Shown here in pieces: positions 1 through 6,373 of a DNA stretch of 6,626 nucleotides (the first letter of the stretch is position 1; every line of letters starts with the position of its first letter). The DNA comes from an uncultured Rickettsiales bacterium (GTDB lineage Bacteria; Pseudomonadota; Alphaproteobacteria; Rickettsiales; UBA1997). The notes under the pieces were generated by a model. That model made no database searches. It had not been told where the DNA came from and saw only the letters and a program-made list of their open reading frames with translations. Position numbers and translations under genes: made by a program. The stretch covers positions 1 to 6,626 of the forward strand of contig CALBSF010000163.1 of assembly GCA_937927795.1 (NCBI GenBank), read 5' to 3'.

Positions 1-121
1 TAATGGAGGTCTTCCACCACCCAATCCTGGGCCACCTACTGCTAATGGAGGTCTTTCTCCTGCTTCGACTCCACCACCACCTAATCCTGCTGGACCACCT
101 GCGCCACCTAATGGAGGTCTT
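1..121 (-). repeat. In-frame short coding repeats (RPPL motif) in the Pro/Gly-rich gene
   Basis: On the plus strand the 13-mer taatggaggtctt starts at 1, 43 and 109. The spacings of 42 and 66 bp are both multiples of three. On the coding (minus) strand each copy reads AGA CCT CCA TTA, giving RPPL, and the copies are separated by Gly-rich linkers with a recurring GGP.GLGGG pattern (GGPAGLGGGG, then GGPGLGGG). The array starts at residue 319 and reaches the window edge, so more copies may follow. Identical codons in every copy suggest recent duplication or slippage. Confidence 0.75.
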
Positions 122-1074
122 GGTACTCCTGCGCCAGGTCTAAGAGGTGGAGGTGCTGGTGGCATACCACCGAGACCGTCTAATTCTGGAGGATTCATGA
201 CATCTTCTTCACGGGATGATGGTAAGGGGGGAGAGTCAAACCCATCTCCCAACTCAAAAGGACCTGATCCATCTCTACCCGCATCTTCACCGTCGCCCAG
301 CTCCCCAACTCCAGGTGCTGGAGGTAATGGTAAACCACCTGGTACTGGCGCTGGAACTTCAGCTGCTTCCCCATGACCTTGCCGCCTATACTGGTAGTAA
401 TAATCTCTTCCATTAGGTAATCGAGGTGGCAATACAGGAGAATATGTTGGATCCCCACCGAAACCCCCACCAAGTTCTCCTTCAAACTCATCGTCACCAA
501 GCAAACCATCTAGTAATGCTCTTTCGTCACCCACACCAAGCCCACCACCAGCTGCTTGCGGTGGATTTGCAGGGCGCGGCATTGGCGGCGTCACCGGCGC
601 AGCTACTCCACCGCCGCCGAATCCAGCTCCAGCCCCTTCTGCTGTTGTACCGTCGGGCCCAAAAGGGACCGGCCCTCTTGCACCCGGTTGTTGCAAATCC
701 TCAGAATCATCGCCCCTTGGCGACCTACCTTCAAGACGTAGACGTCGCTGCGGTTTTTCAGGCTTAGTTGTTGACATATTCCTAGTAAATATTTGCCTTA
801 TACCCTCCTGATTACAAGAAAACTCGTCATACATTCTTGTCTTGAACTTTTCACCATATCCATTAAAATTCCTAGCAAGAGAACTTAATATTTTCCGATT
901 ATAGTCTTCATCACCATTTTGAAGCTGATTTTGTAACAAAGAAAAAACTTGCGCTTTTTCTTGTGCAGACATTACAGAATAGTTCGCATCGTACGCTTCT
1001 CGTTGCATTCTTTCAAGAATTGCTTGATGCTCAGCAGCTACTTCCTCTTGCTCTCTTCTTCTATTTCTATGCAT
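1..1074 (-). CDS. Pro/Gly-rich low-complexity protein of unknown function, C-terminus beyond window
   Basis: I do not recognise this gene. Reading the minus strand from ATG at 1074, the frame stays open for 358 codons to the window edge, so the stop lies outside. Residues 1-100 look like an ordinary, mostly helical, charged region: the start is MHRNRRREQEEV, with many Glu, Gln and Arg, and hydrophobic heptad-like stretches near 40-70. From about 104 on, the chain is dominated by Pro, Gly and acidic residues and is probably disordered, with a GFGGGG run at 151-156, a Tyr-rich patch (YYYQY, 225-229) and RPPL repeats at 319-322, 341-344 and 355-358. There is no signal peptide or clear membrane segment. 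The ATG lies 15 bp after the zapE stop, with only a weak GGG as a possible ribosome site, so it is probably cotranscribed with zapE. Its G+C is far above its neighbours (43 of 60 bases at 541-600). A surface, structural or secreted effector role is possible but unsupported. Confidence 0.72.
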   Translation of the reverse strand, partial: MHRNRRREQEEVAAEHQAILERMQREAYDANYSVMSAQEKAQVFSLLQNQLQNGDEDYNRKILSSLARNFNGYGEKFKTRMYDEFSCNQEGIRQIFTRNMSTTKPEKPQRRLRLEGRSPRGDDSEDLQQPGARGPVPFGPDGTTAEGAGAGFGGGGVAAPVTPPMPRPANPPQAAGGGLGVGDERALLDGLLGDDEFEGELGGGFGGDPTYSPVLPPRLPNGRDYYYQYRRQGHGEAAEVPAPVPGGLPLPPAPGVGELGDGEDAGRDGSGPFELGDGFDSPPLPSSREEDVMNPPELDGLGGMPPAPPPLRPGAGVPRPPLGGAGGPAGLGGGGVEAGERPPLAVGGPGLGGGRPPL

Positions 1075-1089
1075 AAAAACCCAAAAAAA

Positions 1090-2166
1090 TTAAATTACAA
1101 ATTTACTATTCTGCCAGTAAAAATCTGACCTTATTTCGTTAATTCTTGAAATTGTTCGCAAAAACGCCTCTAGCTTGGCTTCATCTTGGTAAATTTTTTG
1201 TACCGAAGTTTTTGCCAGCATAATCAAGGCTACTTTATTTTCGTAAACCTCGTCGATAAAAAGTAGGAATCTACGAACCTCGTTAATATTTTCATTATCT
1301 AACTTTGGAATTTTTAACAAAAAAATCAAGTCAAAATATCGACTAATTTCTTGATAATCTGCGGCAGAAAAATTATCAGCGCAAATTTCATCAAAATTAA
1401 TGACTGCAATTTTTTGGTAAGTTTTTTTAATGACAATTTGGCGACCCCAAACATCTAGCTTCAAAGGCTTTAATTTTTTTGAATTGGTAAAATTTTTAAT
1501 GATTTCTTTAATTTTTTGACGATTTTCTTTGTTAGAAACAAAATATCTTTGGGTGAGGTTTTGTTTATATAAACTGCGATAGTCAATGTTGCTGTCCAAA
1601 AATGAAACATCGCAATTTTTTAGTAAAATTTTTTCGACAAATTCAAGAAAGTTTTCTCTTTGAAAGCCATTTTTATATAAATCTTTTGGATGTGAATTTG
1701 AGGTGAAAATAACTAGAATTTTTTGATTAAAAATATAAGAAAAAATTCTGGAAAGCAGCATCGCATCAGCAACATCAACAACTTGAAATTCATCAAAACA
1801 AATTACTTTGCTGTTTTTTACAACTCTTTTTATTGCTTCGAATAATTCATCTTTATAAATAATATTTTCTTTTCTTATTTTGTGTAAATTTTCATGAATC
1901 TGTCTCATGAAATTATTAAAATGAAAATATATTTTTGGAGTTGTTTTTAAGGAATTGTAAAAATCTTGCATCAGCATTGACTTTCCTCGACCAACGCCGC
2001 CATAGATGTAGAGGCTTTTTATTGTTGGTTTTTTTGTGAAAAGTTTTTGAAGGAAATTTTGCTTTGATTGATTTTTAAGGTCGGTTGAAATTTGGTCGAG
2101 TTTTTGTTTGATGATGATTTGGTGGTTGTCGAGGGGCTTGTTATTGTGATGGAATTTTTGAAGCAT
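1090..2166 (-). CDS. zapE: AFG1/ZapE family P-loop ATPase
   Basis: This is an AFG1-like AAA-type ATPase (ZapE in proteobacteria, Afg1/LACE1 in mitochondria). Known family members act at the inner membrane in late cell division and in quality control of membrane and respiratory proteins. Numbered from the ATG at 2166 (358 aa, close to the usual family length of about 360-380), it shows Walker A GGVGRGKS at 56-63 and Walker B VICFDEFQV near 121-129. A sensor region follows with TSNSHPKDLYKNGFQRENFL, close to the family hallmark TSNxxPxDLYxxGLQRxxFL. The frame also opens 12 bp earlier with a TTG at 2178; I prefer the ATG because neither start has a convincing ribosome site. The gene is very AT-rich (13 G+C of 60 at 1621-1680). 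It lies downstream of tkt across a palindromic repeat and is followed after 15 bp by the Pro/Gly-rich gene. The family call is firm; the exact cellular role is inferred from homologues. Confidence 0.93.
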   Translation of the reverse strand: MLQKFHHNNKPLDNHQIIIKQKLDQISTDLKNQSKQNFLQKLFTKKPTIKSLYIYGGVGRGKSMLMQDFYNSLKTTPKIYFHFNNFMRQIHENLHKIRKENIIYKDELFEAIKRVVKNSKVICFDEFQVVDVADAMLLSRIFSYIFNQKILVIFTSNSHPKDLYKNGFQRENFLEFVEKILLKNCDVSFLDSNIDYRSLYKQNLTQRYFVSNKENRQKIKEIIKNFTNSKKLKPLKLDVWGRQIVIKKTYQKIAVINFDEICADNFSAADYQEISRYFDLIFLLKIPKLDNENINEVRRFLLFIDEVYENKVALIMLAKTSVQKIYQDEAKLEAFLRTISRINEIRSDFYWQNSKFVI

Positions 2167-2247
2167 GCTTGAAAACAATTAAAATATTCTTATTCCAAAT
2201 TCAGGGTTGTTCAAAATTACATCTAAGTAGATTAATTTTGTGTCCAT

Positions 2248-2337
2248 CAAATGGACCCCGCAACAAGTGCGGGGTGACAGCTTACGGTAATGGATTTTAC
2301 AAAGCTGTCACCCCGCGCTTGTTGCGGGGTCCATTTG
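2248..2337. repeat. 90-bp near-perfect palindromic repeat with nested hairpins
   Basis: Arms at 2248-2283 and 2302-2337 (36 nt each) are reverse complements with a single mismatch, separated by 18 nt. Each arm is itself a small hairpin: CCCCGC-AACAAGT-GCGGGG on the left and CCCCGC-GCTTGTT-GCGGGG on the right. The spacer can add a small GTAA/TTAC stem (2287-2290 with 2297-2300). The element can therefore form either one long stem or a cruciform-like pair of hairpins. It is G+C-rich in an AT-rich setting and lies between the tkt stop and the zapE start. This resembles the small dispersed palindromes of Rickettsiales intergenic regions. No T-run follows on either strand, so it is not a canonical terminator, although it could shape the tkt mRNA end. 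Confidence 0.85.
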
Positions 2338-2358
2338 TTGAAAGTTATTTAACTTCTT

Positions 2359-4338
2359 TTAATTCAATCTCTCTTTCACCAATCTTACAACCTCATCAGC
2401 GGTAATTTTAAAATGTTTGAATAAATCTTCCGCCTTAGCTGAAGCACCGAAATCTGACATTCCAACAAAAATTCCATCAACGCCAATATATTTATGCCAA
2501 CCCTGTTCTACTGCGGCTTCAATAGCAACTTTTAAAATTTTTTCATCGCCTAAAATTTCTTTTTTGTAAGTTTGACTTTGTTTTTCAAATAGCTCGAAAC
2601 ATGGCATAGAAACTATGCGCGCTTTAATTTGCATTTGAGATAATTTTTCTTTCGCCTCAAAAGCAATTGAAACTTCCGAACCAGTTGCAATTAAAACCAC
2701 ATCAGGATTTTTATCATCAGAAATTATATATCCACCAAATTTAGTTAAATTATTTTCATCGCTACTTAAAAATGGTAAATTTTGCCTAGTTAAAATAATT
2801 GCTGATGGAGTTTCTTTTGTTTGCATTGCAATTTCAAATGAATCAGCAACTTCTTTAGCATCACAAGGTCTAAAAACATTTAAATTTGGAATTACTCTTA
2901 AAGCTGCCAAATGTTCAATTGGTTGATGAGTTGGCCCGTCTTCTCCAAGACCAATTGAATCATGAGTAAGAATATAAATTACTTGTTGTTTCATTAATGC
3001 AGCAAGCCTTATTGCGGGCTTCATGTAATCTGAAAATACTAAAAAAGTTCCACCATAGGCAATAAAATTACTGTAAAGCGCAAGACCATTCATAATTGCT
3101 GCCATTGCGTGTTCTCTGATTCCGTAATGAATGTAACTTCCTGAAAAATTATTTTTTGAAATAGATTTTGTAACTGAAGTTTTGGTTAAAACTGATTCGG
3201 TTAAATCTGCAGAGCCAGCAATTAATTCTGGAATTTGATTAGTTAAAAATTCCAAAGTAATTTGTGAAGATTTTCTAGTGGCTTGTTTTGGTTTTTCTAA
3301 AAATATTTTTTGTTTAAAATTGGCAAATTCTTTAGTAAAATTTTGCGGCAATTCTTTGTTTAAAATTCTGTTAATTTGTGATAATTTTTCTTGATCTAAT
3401 TTTGCAAAATCAATTTGCCATTGATTAAAAATTTCACGAGATTTTACGCCAATTTCACGCCAATTTTTTAATAAATTTTCTGGAATTTCAAAAGCGGCAT
3501 GCGGCCAATTTAATTTTTCGCGAGTTAATTCCACTTCCTTTGCTCCAAGCGGTGAGCCGTGAGATTTTTCTGATCCAGATTTATTTGGCGAACCAAAAGC
3601 AATAACGGTTTTGCAATCAATCATTACCGGCTTTTCTGATGCTTGAGCTTTATTTAAAGCATCTCTAATTTCATCATAATTATGTCCATCAATTTGAATT
3701 ACTTGCCAGTTGCAACTTTCAAAACGCATTTTCATGTTTTCGCAGGTGGTAAGACAAGTGTCGCCATCAATTGAAATTGAATTATTATCCCATAATAAAA
3801 CTAGATTTTTTAAACCTAAATTTCCTGCAATTGAAATTGCTTCTTGCGAGATTCCTTCCATTAAACAGCCGTCTCCAGCAATTACATAAGTTTTATTATT
3901 GATAAGATTTTTACCAATTCTTGCCGCCAAAAGTTCTGAAGCAATAGCCATTCCAACTGCGTTTGCAACGCCCTGCCCTAAAGGCCCAGTTGTGGTTTCA
4001 ATTCCCGCTAAATGACCAAATTCTGGATGACCAGCACATTTTGAATTTAACTGACGAAAATTTTTTAAATCATCTAATGAAATATCTTCATATCCAGTTA
4101 AATATAATAAAGAATAAAGTAACATCGAGCCGTGACCTGCAGATAAAATAAAACGATCGCGGTTTAGCCATTTAGGATTTTTGGCATCAAATTTTAAAAA
4201 TTCTCCAAATAAAACAGTTGCAACATCTGCCATTCCCATTGGCATTCCCGGATGGCCAGAATTAGCCTTTTCAACCGCGTCAATTGACAAGAAACGCAAA
4301 CAATTAGCCATTTCTTGATTTGTTTTAATTTGAGTCAT
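2359..4338 (-). CDS. tkt: Transketolase
   Basis: Thiamine-diphosphate- and Mg-dependent transketolase (cytoplasmic) moves two-carbon units between ketose and aldose phosphates in the non-oxidative pentose phosphate pathway, supplying ribose 5-phosphate and erythrose 4-phosphate. At 659 aa it is full length. The N-terminal ThDP-binding domain shows SGHPGMPMG (H29), AGHGS (H69), GHPE (H104), TTGPLGQG (115-123), the GDG motif at 155-157 with E161, and the paired N185/N186 that complete metal and diphosphate binding; SHGSPLG supplies H260. The pyrimidine-binding domain has the catalytic glutamate in YGIREHAM (E409) and the signature GLGEDGPTHQPIEHLAALR (D467, H471). All residues expected from E. 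coli TktA are present, so it should be active. The start is the ATG at 4338, with no clear Shine-Dalgarno. It is divergent from pssA across 98 bp. A transketolase suggests carbon metabolism less reduced than in Rickettsia itself. Confidence 0.98.
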   Translation of the reverse strand: MTQIKTNQEMANCLRFLSIDAVEKANSGHPGMPMGMADVATVLFGEFLKFDAKNPKWLNRDRFILSAGHGSMLLYSLLYLTGYEDISLDDLKNFRQLNSKCAGHPEFGHLAGIETTTGPLGQGVANAVGMAIASELLAARIGKNLINNKTYVIAGDGCLMEGISQEAISIAGNLGLKNLVLLWDNNSISIDGDTCLTTCENMKMRFESCNWQVIQIDGHNYDEIRDALNKAQASEKPVMIDCKTVIAFGSPNKSGSEKSHGSPLGAKEVELTREKLNWPHAAFEIPENLLKNWREIGVKSREIFNQWQIDFAKLDQEKLSQINRILNKELPQNFTKEFANFKQKIFLEKPKQATRKSSQITLEFLTNQIPELIAGSADLTESVLTKTSVTKSISKNNFSGSYIHYGIREHAMAAIMNGLALYSNFIAYGGTFLVFSDYMKPAIRLAALMKQQVIYILTHDSIGLGEDGPTHQPIEHLAALRVIPNLNVFRPCDAKEVADSFEIAMQTKETPSAIILTRQNLPFLSSDENNLTKFGGYIISDDKNPDVVLIATGSEVSIAFEAKEKLSQMQIKARIVSMPCFELFEKQSQTYKKEILGDEKILKVAIEAAVEQGWHKYIGVDGIFVGMSDFGASAKAEDLFKHFKITADEVVRLVKERLN

Positions 4339-4436
4339 GTGTTTTTTGAAATTTTAGTTTGCTTTTTATTAAACTAACTTAATATTGATAGAATAAATTC
4401 TTTTTCCTTTAAATCAAACCCTTAATTCCTTAAAAA
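4339..4436. promoter_or_regulatory. Divergent promoter region between tkt and pssA
   Basis: This AT-rich 98-bp spacer separates two divergent start codons and so should hold both promoters. For tkt (minus strand) a -10-like TAAAAT lies at 4356-4351, with no good -35. For pssA (plus strand) a TTGATA (4385-4390) is followed after 18 bases by the weak -10-like TTAAAT at 4409-4414. A 7-bp dyad, TTAGTTT (4354-4360) and AAACTAA (4371-4377), overlaps the proposed tkt -10 and could be an operator or chance in AT-rich DNA. The location is sound; the individual boxes are guesses. Confidence 0.4.
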
Positions 4437-5213
4437 ATGAGCAAAAAAATTATTCAACGAATTAGACAGGCTGAAGGCGGCTATTTTCCGCTATTTCGCC
4501 TTTTACCAAATTTAGTAACTTTAACCAGTCTTTGCGTTGGGCTTTCCGCTATTCGTTACGCTATTGAAGGGCAATTTTATATGGCTTCTGCTTTTTTACT
4601 TTTTGCAGGATTTATGGACGGCGTCGATGGAAGATTGGCTCGCTTTTTAAACTCAAGCTCTGATTTTGGCGCGCAGCTTGACTCTTTGGTTGATTTTATA
4701 AATTTTGGCGTGGTTCCTGGTTTTATTATTTATGCTTGGGTAAATTCTTTTGAAGATATCAGAGGGTTAGACTGGGCATTAGTATTATTCTTTGCGGTTT
4801 GCGGCGCAATAAGATTAGCAAGATTTAATGTTGAATTAAGTCAAAAATCTGTAAATCCAATTTTAGAAAAATATTTTTTTAAAGGAATTCCAGCTCCTTG
4901 TGGCGCAGCAATGGCGATGCTTCCTATGGTTTTAACTTATGAACTTGGCGCTGGTTTTTATTCTGATCCAACTTTGGTTATCACTTATGTTGCAAGTCTT
5001 GCGGTTCTAATGGCAAGTAGAGTTCCGACTATTTCAATTAAAAAAATTCCAATTAAAAATGAATTTGCTTATTTAACCTTGATAATTCTTGGTTCAATCA
5101 TTATCGGTCTTTTATTAAAGCCTTGGTTCACCCTAGCAATTATTGGTATTGTTTATGGATTATCAATTCCAGTAACAATTTTTTATTACATTAAACTTGA
5201 GCTGCAAAAATGA
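4437..5213 (+). CDS. pssA: CDP-diacylglycerol--serine O-phosphatidyltransferase
   Basis: This integral membrane enzyme joins CDP-diacylglycerol and L-serine to give phosphatidylserine, the precursor of phosphatidylethanolamine. The 258-aa chain carries the complete CDP-alcohol phosphotransferase signature D-G-x2-A-R-x8-G-x3-D-x3-D: D64, G65, A68, R69, G78, D82 and D86, with the extra D61 of the DxxD pair. Other PssA-like stretches are RLLPNLVTLTSLCVGLSA near the N-terminus, CGAIRLARFNV at 122-132 and FKGIPAPCGAA at 148-158. Hydrophobic segments suggest about six to eight membrane passes, the last two at about 211-229 and 231-250. The ATG at 4437 has no visible Shine-Dalgarno. Its TGA overlaps the aroQ start as ATGA, so the two are translationally coupled. 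In many alphaproteobacteria pssA follows psd (decarboxylase); here that partner is absent and tkt lies divergently upstream. Confidence 0.96.
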   Translation: MSKKIIQRIRQAEGGYFPLFRLLPNLVTLTSLCVGLSAIRYAIEGQFYMASAFLLFAGFMDGVDGRLARFLNSSSDFGAQLDSLVDFINFGVVPGFIIYAWVNSFEDIRGLDWALVLFFAVCGAIRLARFNVELSQKSVNPILEKYFFKGIPAPCGAAMAMLPMVLTYELGAGFYSDPTLVITYVASLAVLMASRVPTISIKKIPIKNEFAYLTLIILGSIIIGLLLKPWFTLAIIGIVYGLSIPVTIFYYIKLELQK

Positions 5214-5647
5214 AGAAAAAAGTTTTAATTTTAAATGGTCCGAATCTTAATTTATTACATTTAAGAAATAAGGAAATTTATGGCGATCATTCTTTAAGTA
5301 AAGCTGAAGATGACTGTTTTAATGTTGCTAAAGAACTTGGTTTGAAAATAGAATTTGTTCAAACCAATAGCGAAAGCGATTTGGTTAATTTAATTCAAAG
5401 TGCAATTGGTAATTTTGATGGCATCATCATTAATGCCGCCGGCTTTACTCACACTTCGGTTGCAATTCGCGACGCTTTAGAAATTTTTTCTGGCGCAAAA
5501 ATTGAATTACATATTTCCAATATTTTTAAACGCGAAGATTTTAGAAAAAATTCTTTATTAAGCGATGTGGTTAACGCGGTTATTTCTGGCCTTGGAATTG
5601 AAGGATATAGTCTATCTTTACTTGCAATAAATAATTTAATTAAGTAA
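5210..5647 (+). CDS. aroQ: 3-dehydroquinate dehydratase, type II
   Basis: This cytoplasmic enzyme converts 3-dehydroquinate to 3-dehydroshikimate, the third step of the shikimate pathway to aromatic amino acids and folate. At 145 aa it has the usual length of the dodecameric type II enzyme. The opening LILNGPNLNLL is diagnostic. Residues expected from the M. tuberculosis enzyme fall at the same numbers: R19, catalytic Y24 (in IYG), N75, general acid H101 (in ELHISN), R108 and R112, plus FTHTSVAIRDAL. Two departures are visible: LLG is LLH at 15-17, and the usual NPG before the THTS loop is NAAG at 75-78. Neither removes a catalytic residue. It is coupled to pssA by a 4-nt overlap and its TAA shares one base with the ATG of the ABC gene. 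No other shikimate gene is in the window. Unreduced catalytic residues imply a working enzyme. Confidence 0.96.
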   Translation: MKKKVLILNGPNLNLLHLRNKEIYGDHSLSKAEDDCFNVAKELGLKIEFVQTNSESDLVNLIQSAIGNFDGIIINAAGFTHTSVAIRDALEIFSGAKIELHISNIFKREDFRKNSLLSDVVNAVISGLGIEGYSLSLLAINNLIK

Positions 5648-6363
5648 TGACGCCTCTAAAAATATCTAATATTTCTAAAAGTTTTAATCAGCGCTTGGTG
5701 CTTGATGGTGTTGATTTTGAAGTAAAAAATAATGAGATTTTTGGTTTTATTGGCCTAAATGGAATGGGCAAAACCACTTTAATTAAAATTATTTTAGATT
5801 TGCTAGATCAAGATGATGGCGAAGTTGAAATTTTTGGCATTTCAAGAGTTTTGCCAAATTCAAGAAAAAAAGTTTGTTATTTGCCAGAAAAATTTCATCC
5901 TTCAAGCCATTTAAAAGGTGAAGAATTTTTAAAATTTGTTTTAAATTTTTACAATAAAAAAATTGATTGGAAAAAAGCTGAAGAAATTTGCGCTAACCTT
6001 GATTTGAGGTTTGAGGTTTTGAAGCAAAAAGTTACTAAATATTCTAAGGGAATGACTCAAAAACTTGGGCTGCTGGCGGTTTTTTTATCTAAGGCTGATT
6101 TGATTATTTTAGATGAGCCGATGAGCGGCCTTGATCCAAAGGCAAGAATTGCGCTAAAAAAAGAATTGATGAATTATAAGCAATCGGGTAAAACAATATT
6201 TTTTAGCTCACATATTTTATCTGATATGGATGAAATTTGTGATTCTATTGCGGTTTTAAACGAATCAAAAATTGTTTATCACGGAACGCCGCTGGAATTT
6301 AAAAATAAACATCATCAAGATAGTCTGGATAAGGCTTTTTTGAAGGAAATTGGGGTTTTGTAA
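5647..6363 (+). CDS. ABC transporter ATP-binding protein (ABC-2/CcmA-like)
   Basis: This is the cytoplasmic ATPase subunit of an ABC transporter, 238 aa, of the type usually paired with an ABC-2 export permease (COG1131-like). It shows Walker A GLNGMGKTT at 36-44, a Q-loop region VCYLPEKF at 77-84 where the usual Gln is replaced by the PE seen in this subfamily, and the signature YSKGMTQKLGLL from 133 (SKGMTQ in place of LSGGQQ). Walker B DLIILDEP ends with the catalytic E158, followed by D-loop SGLD (161-164) and switch H190 in SSHIL. All ATPase elements are present. It is the third gene of the pssA-aroQ unit, overlapping aroQ by one base (TAATG). No permease follows: the next 263 bp are repeats, so the partner must be encoded elsewhere. 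The substrate cannot be read from the sequence; Ccm haem export, lipid or drug export are all possible. Confidence 0.92.
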   Translation: MTPLKISNISKSFNQRLVLDGVDFEVKNNEIFGFIGLNGMGKTTLIKIILDLLDQDDGEVEIFGISRVLPNSRKKVCYLPEKFHPSSHLKGEEFLKFVLNFYNKKIDWKKAEEICANLDLRFEVLKQKVTKYSKGMTQKLGLLAVFLSKADLIILDEPMSGLDPKARIALKKELMNYKQSGKTIFFSSHILSDMDEICDSIAVLNESKIVYHGTPLEFKNKHHQDSLDKAFLKEIGVL

Positions 6364-6373
6364 ATAAGTTAAG

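Noticed and set aside
2..376. Plus-strand Pro/Gly/Ser-rich open frame ending in TGA at 374-376
   Set aside because: GGN and CCN codons mirror each other, so Pro/Gly DNA looks coding on both strands. This frame is shorter, ends inside the region and has only one internal ATG. The minus frame is open for all 1074 bases and starts just after zapE.
195..767. Several other open frames of 60-115 codons on both strands
   Set aside because: They lie in alternative frames of the Pro/Gly-rich gene, have unnatural composition (His- or Leu-rich) and no ribosome sites or recognisable motifs. They are shadows.
2167..2178. TTG start for zapE, four codons upstream of the ATG
   Set aside because: It is possible, but the ATG at 2166 is the stronger codon, and the four extra residues are not conserved family sequence. 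No ribosome site favours the TTG.
2248..2337. Rho-independent terminator for tkt
   Set aside because: The hairpin is strong but no T-run follows on the minus strand, and the long nested arms fit a dispersed repeat better.
2169..2405. Plus-strand open frame of 78 codons
   Set aside because: It is made by the palindromic repeat (VTPRLLRGP-like translation) plus the antisense of the tkt end and the zapE start. No independent support.
3963..4151. Plus-strand open frame of 62 codons
   Set aside because: It is wholly antisense to the conserved N-terminal domain of transketolase.
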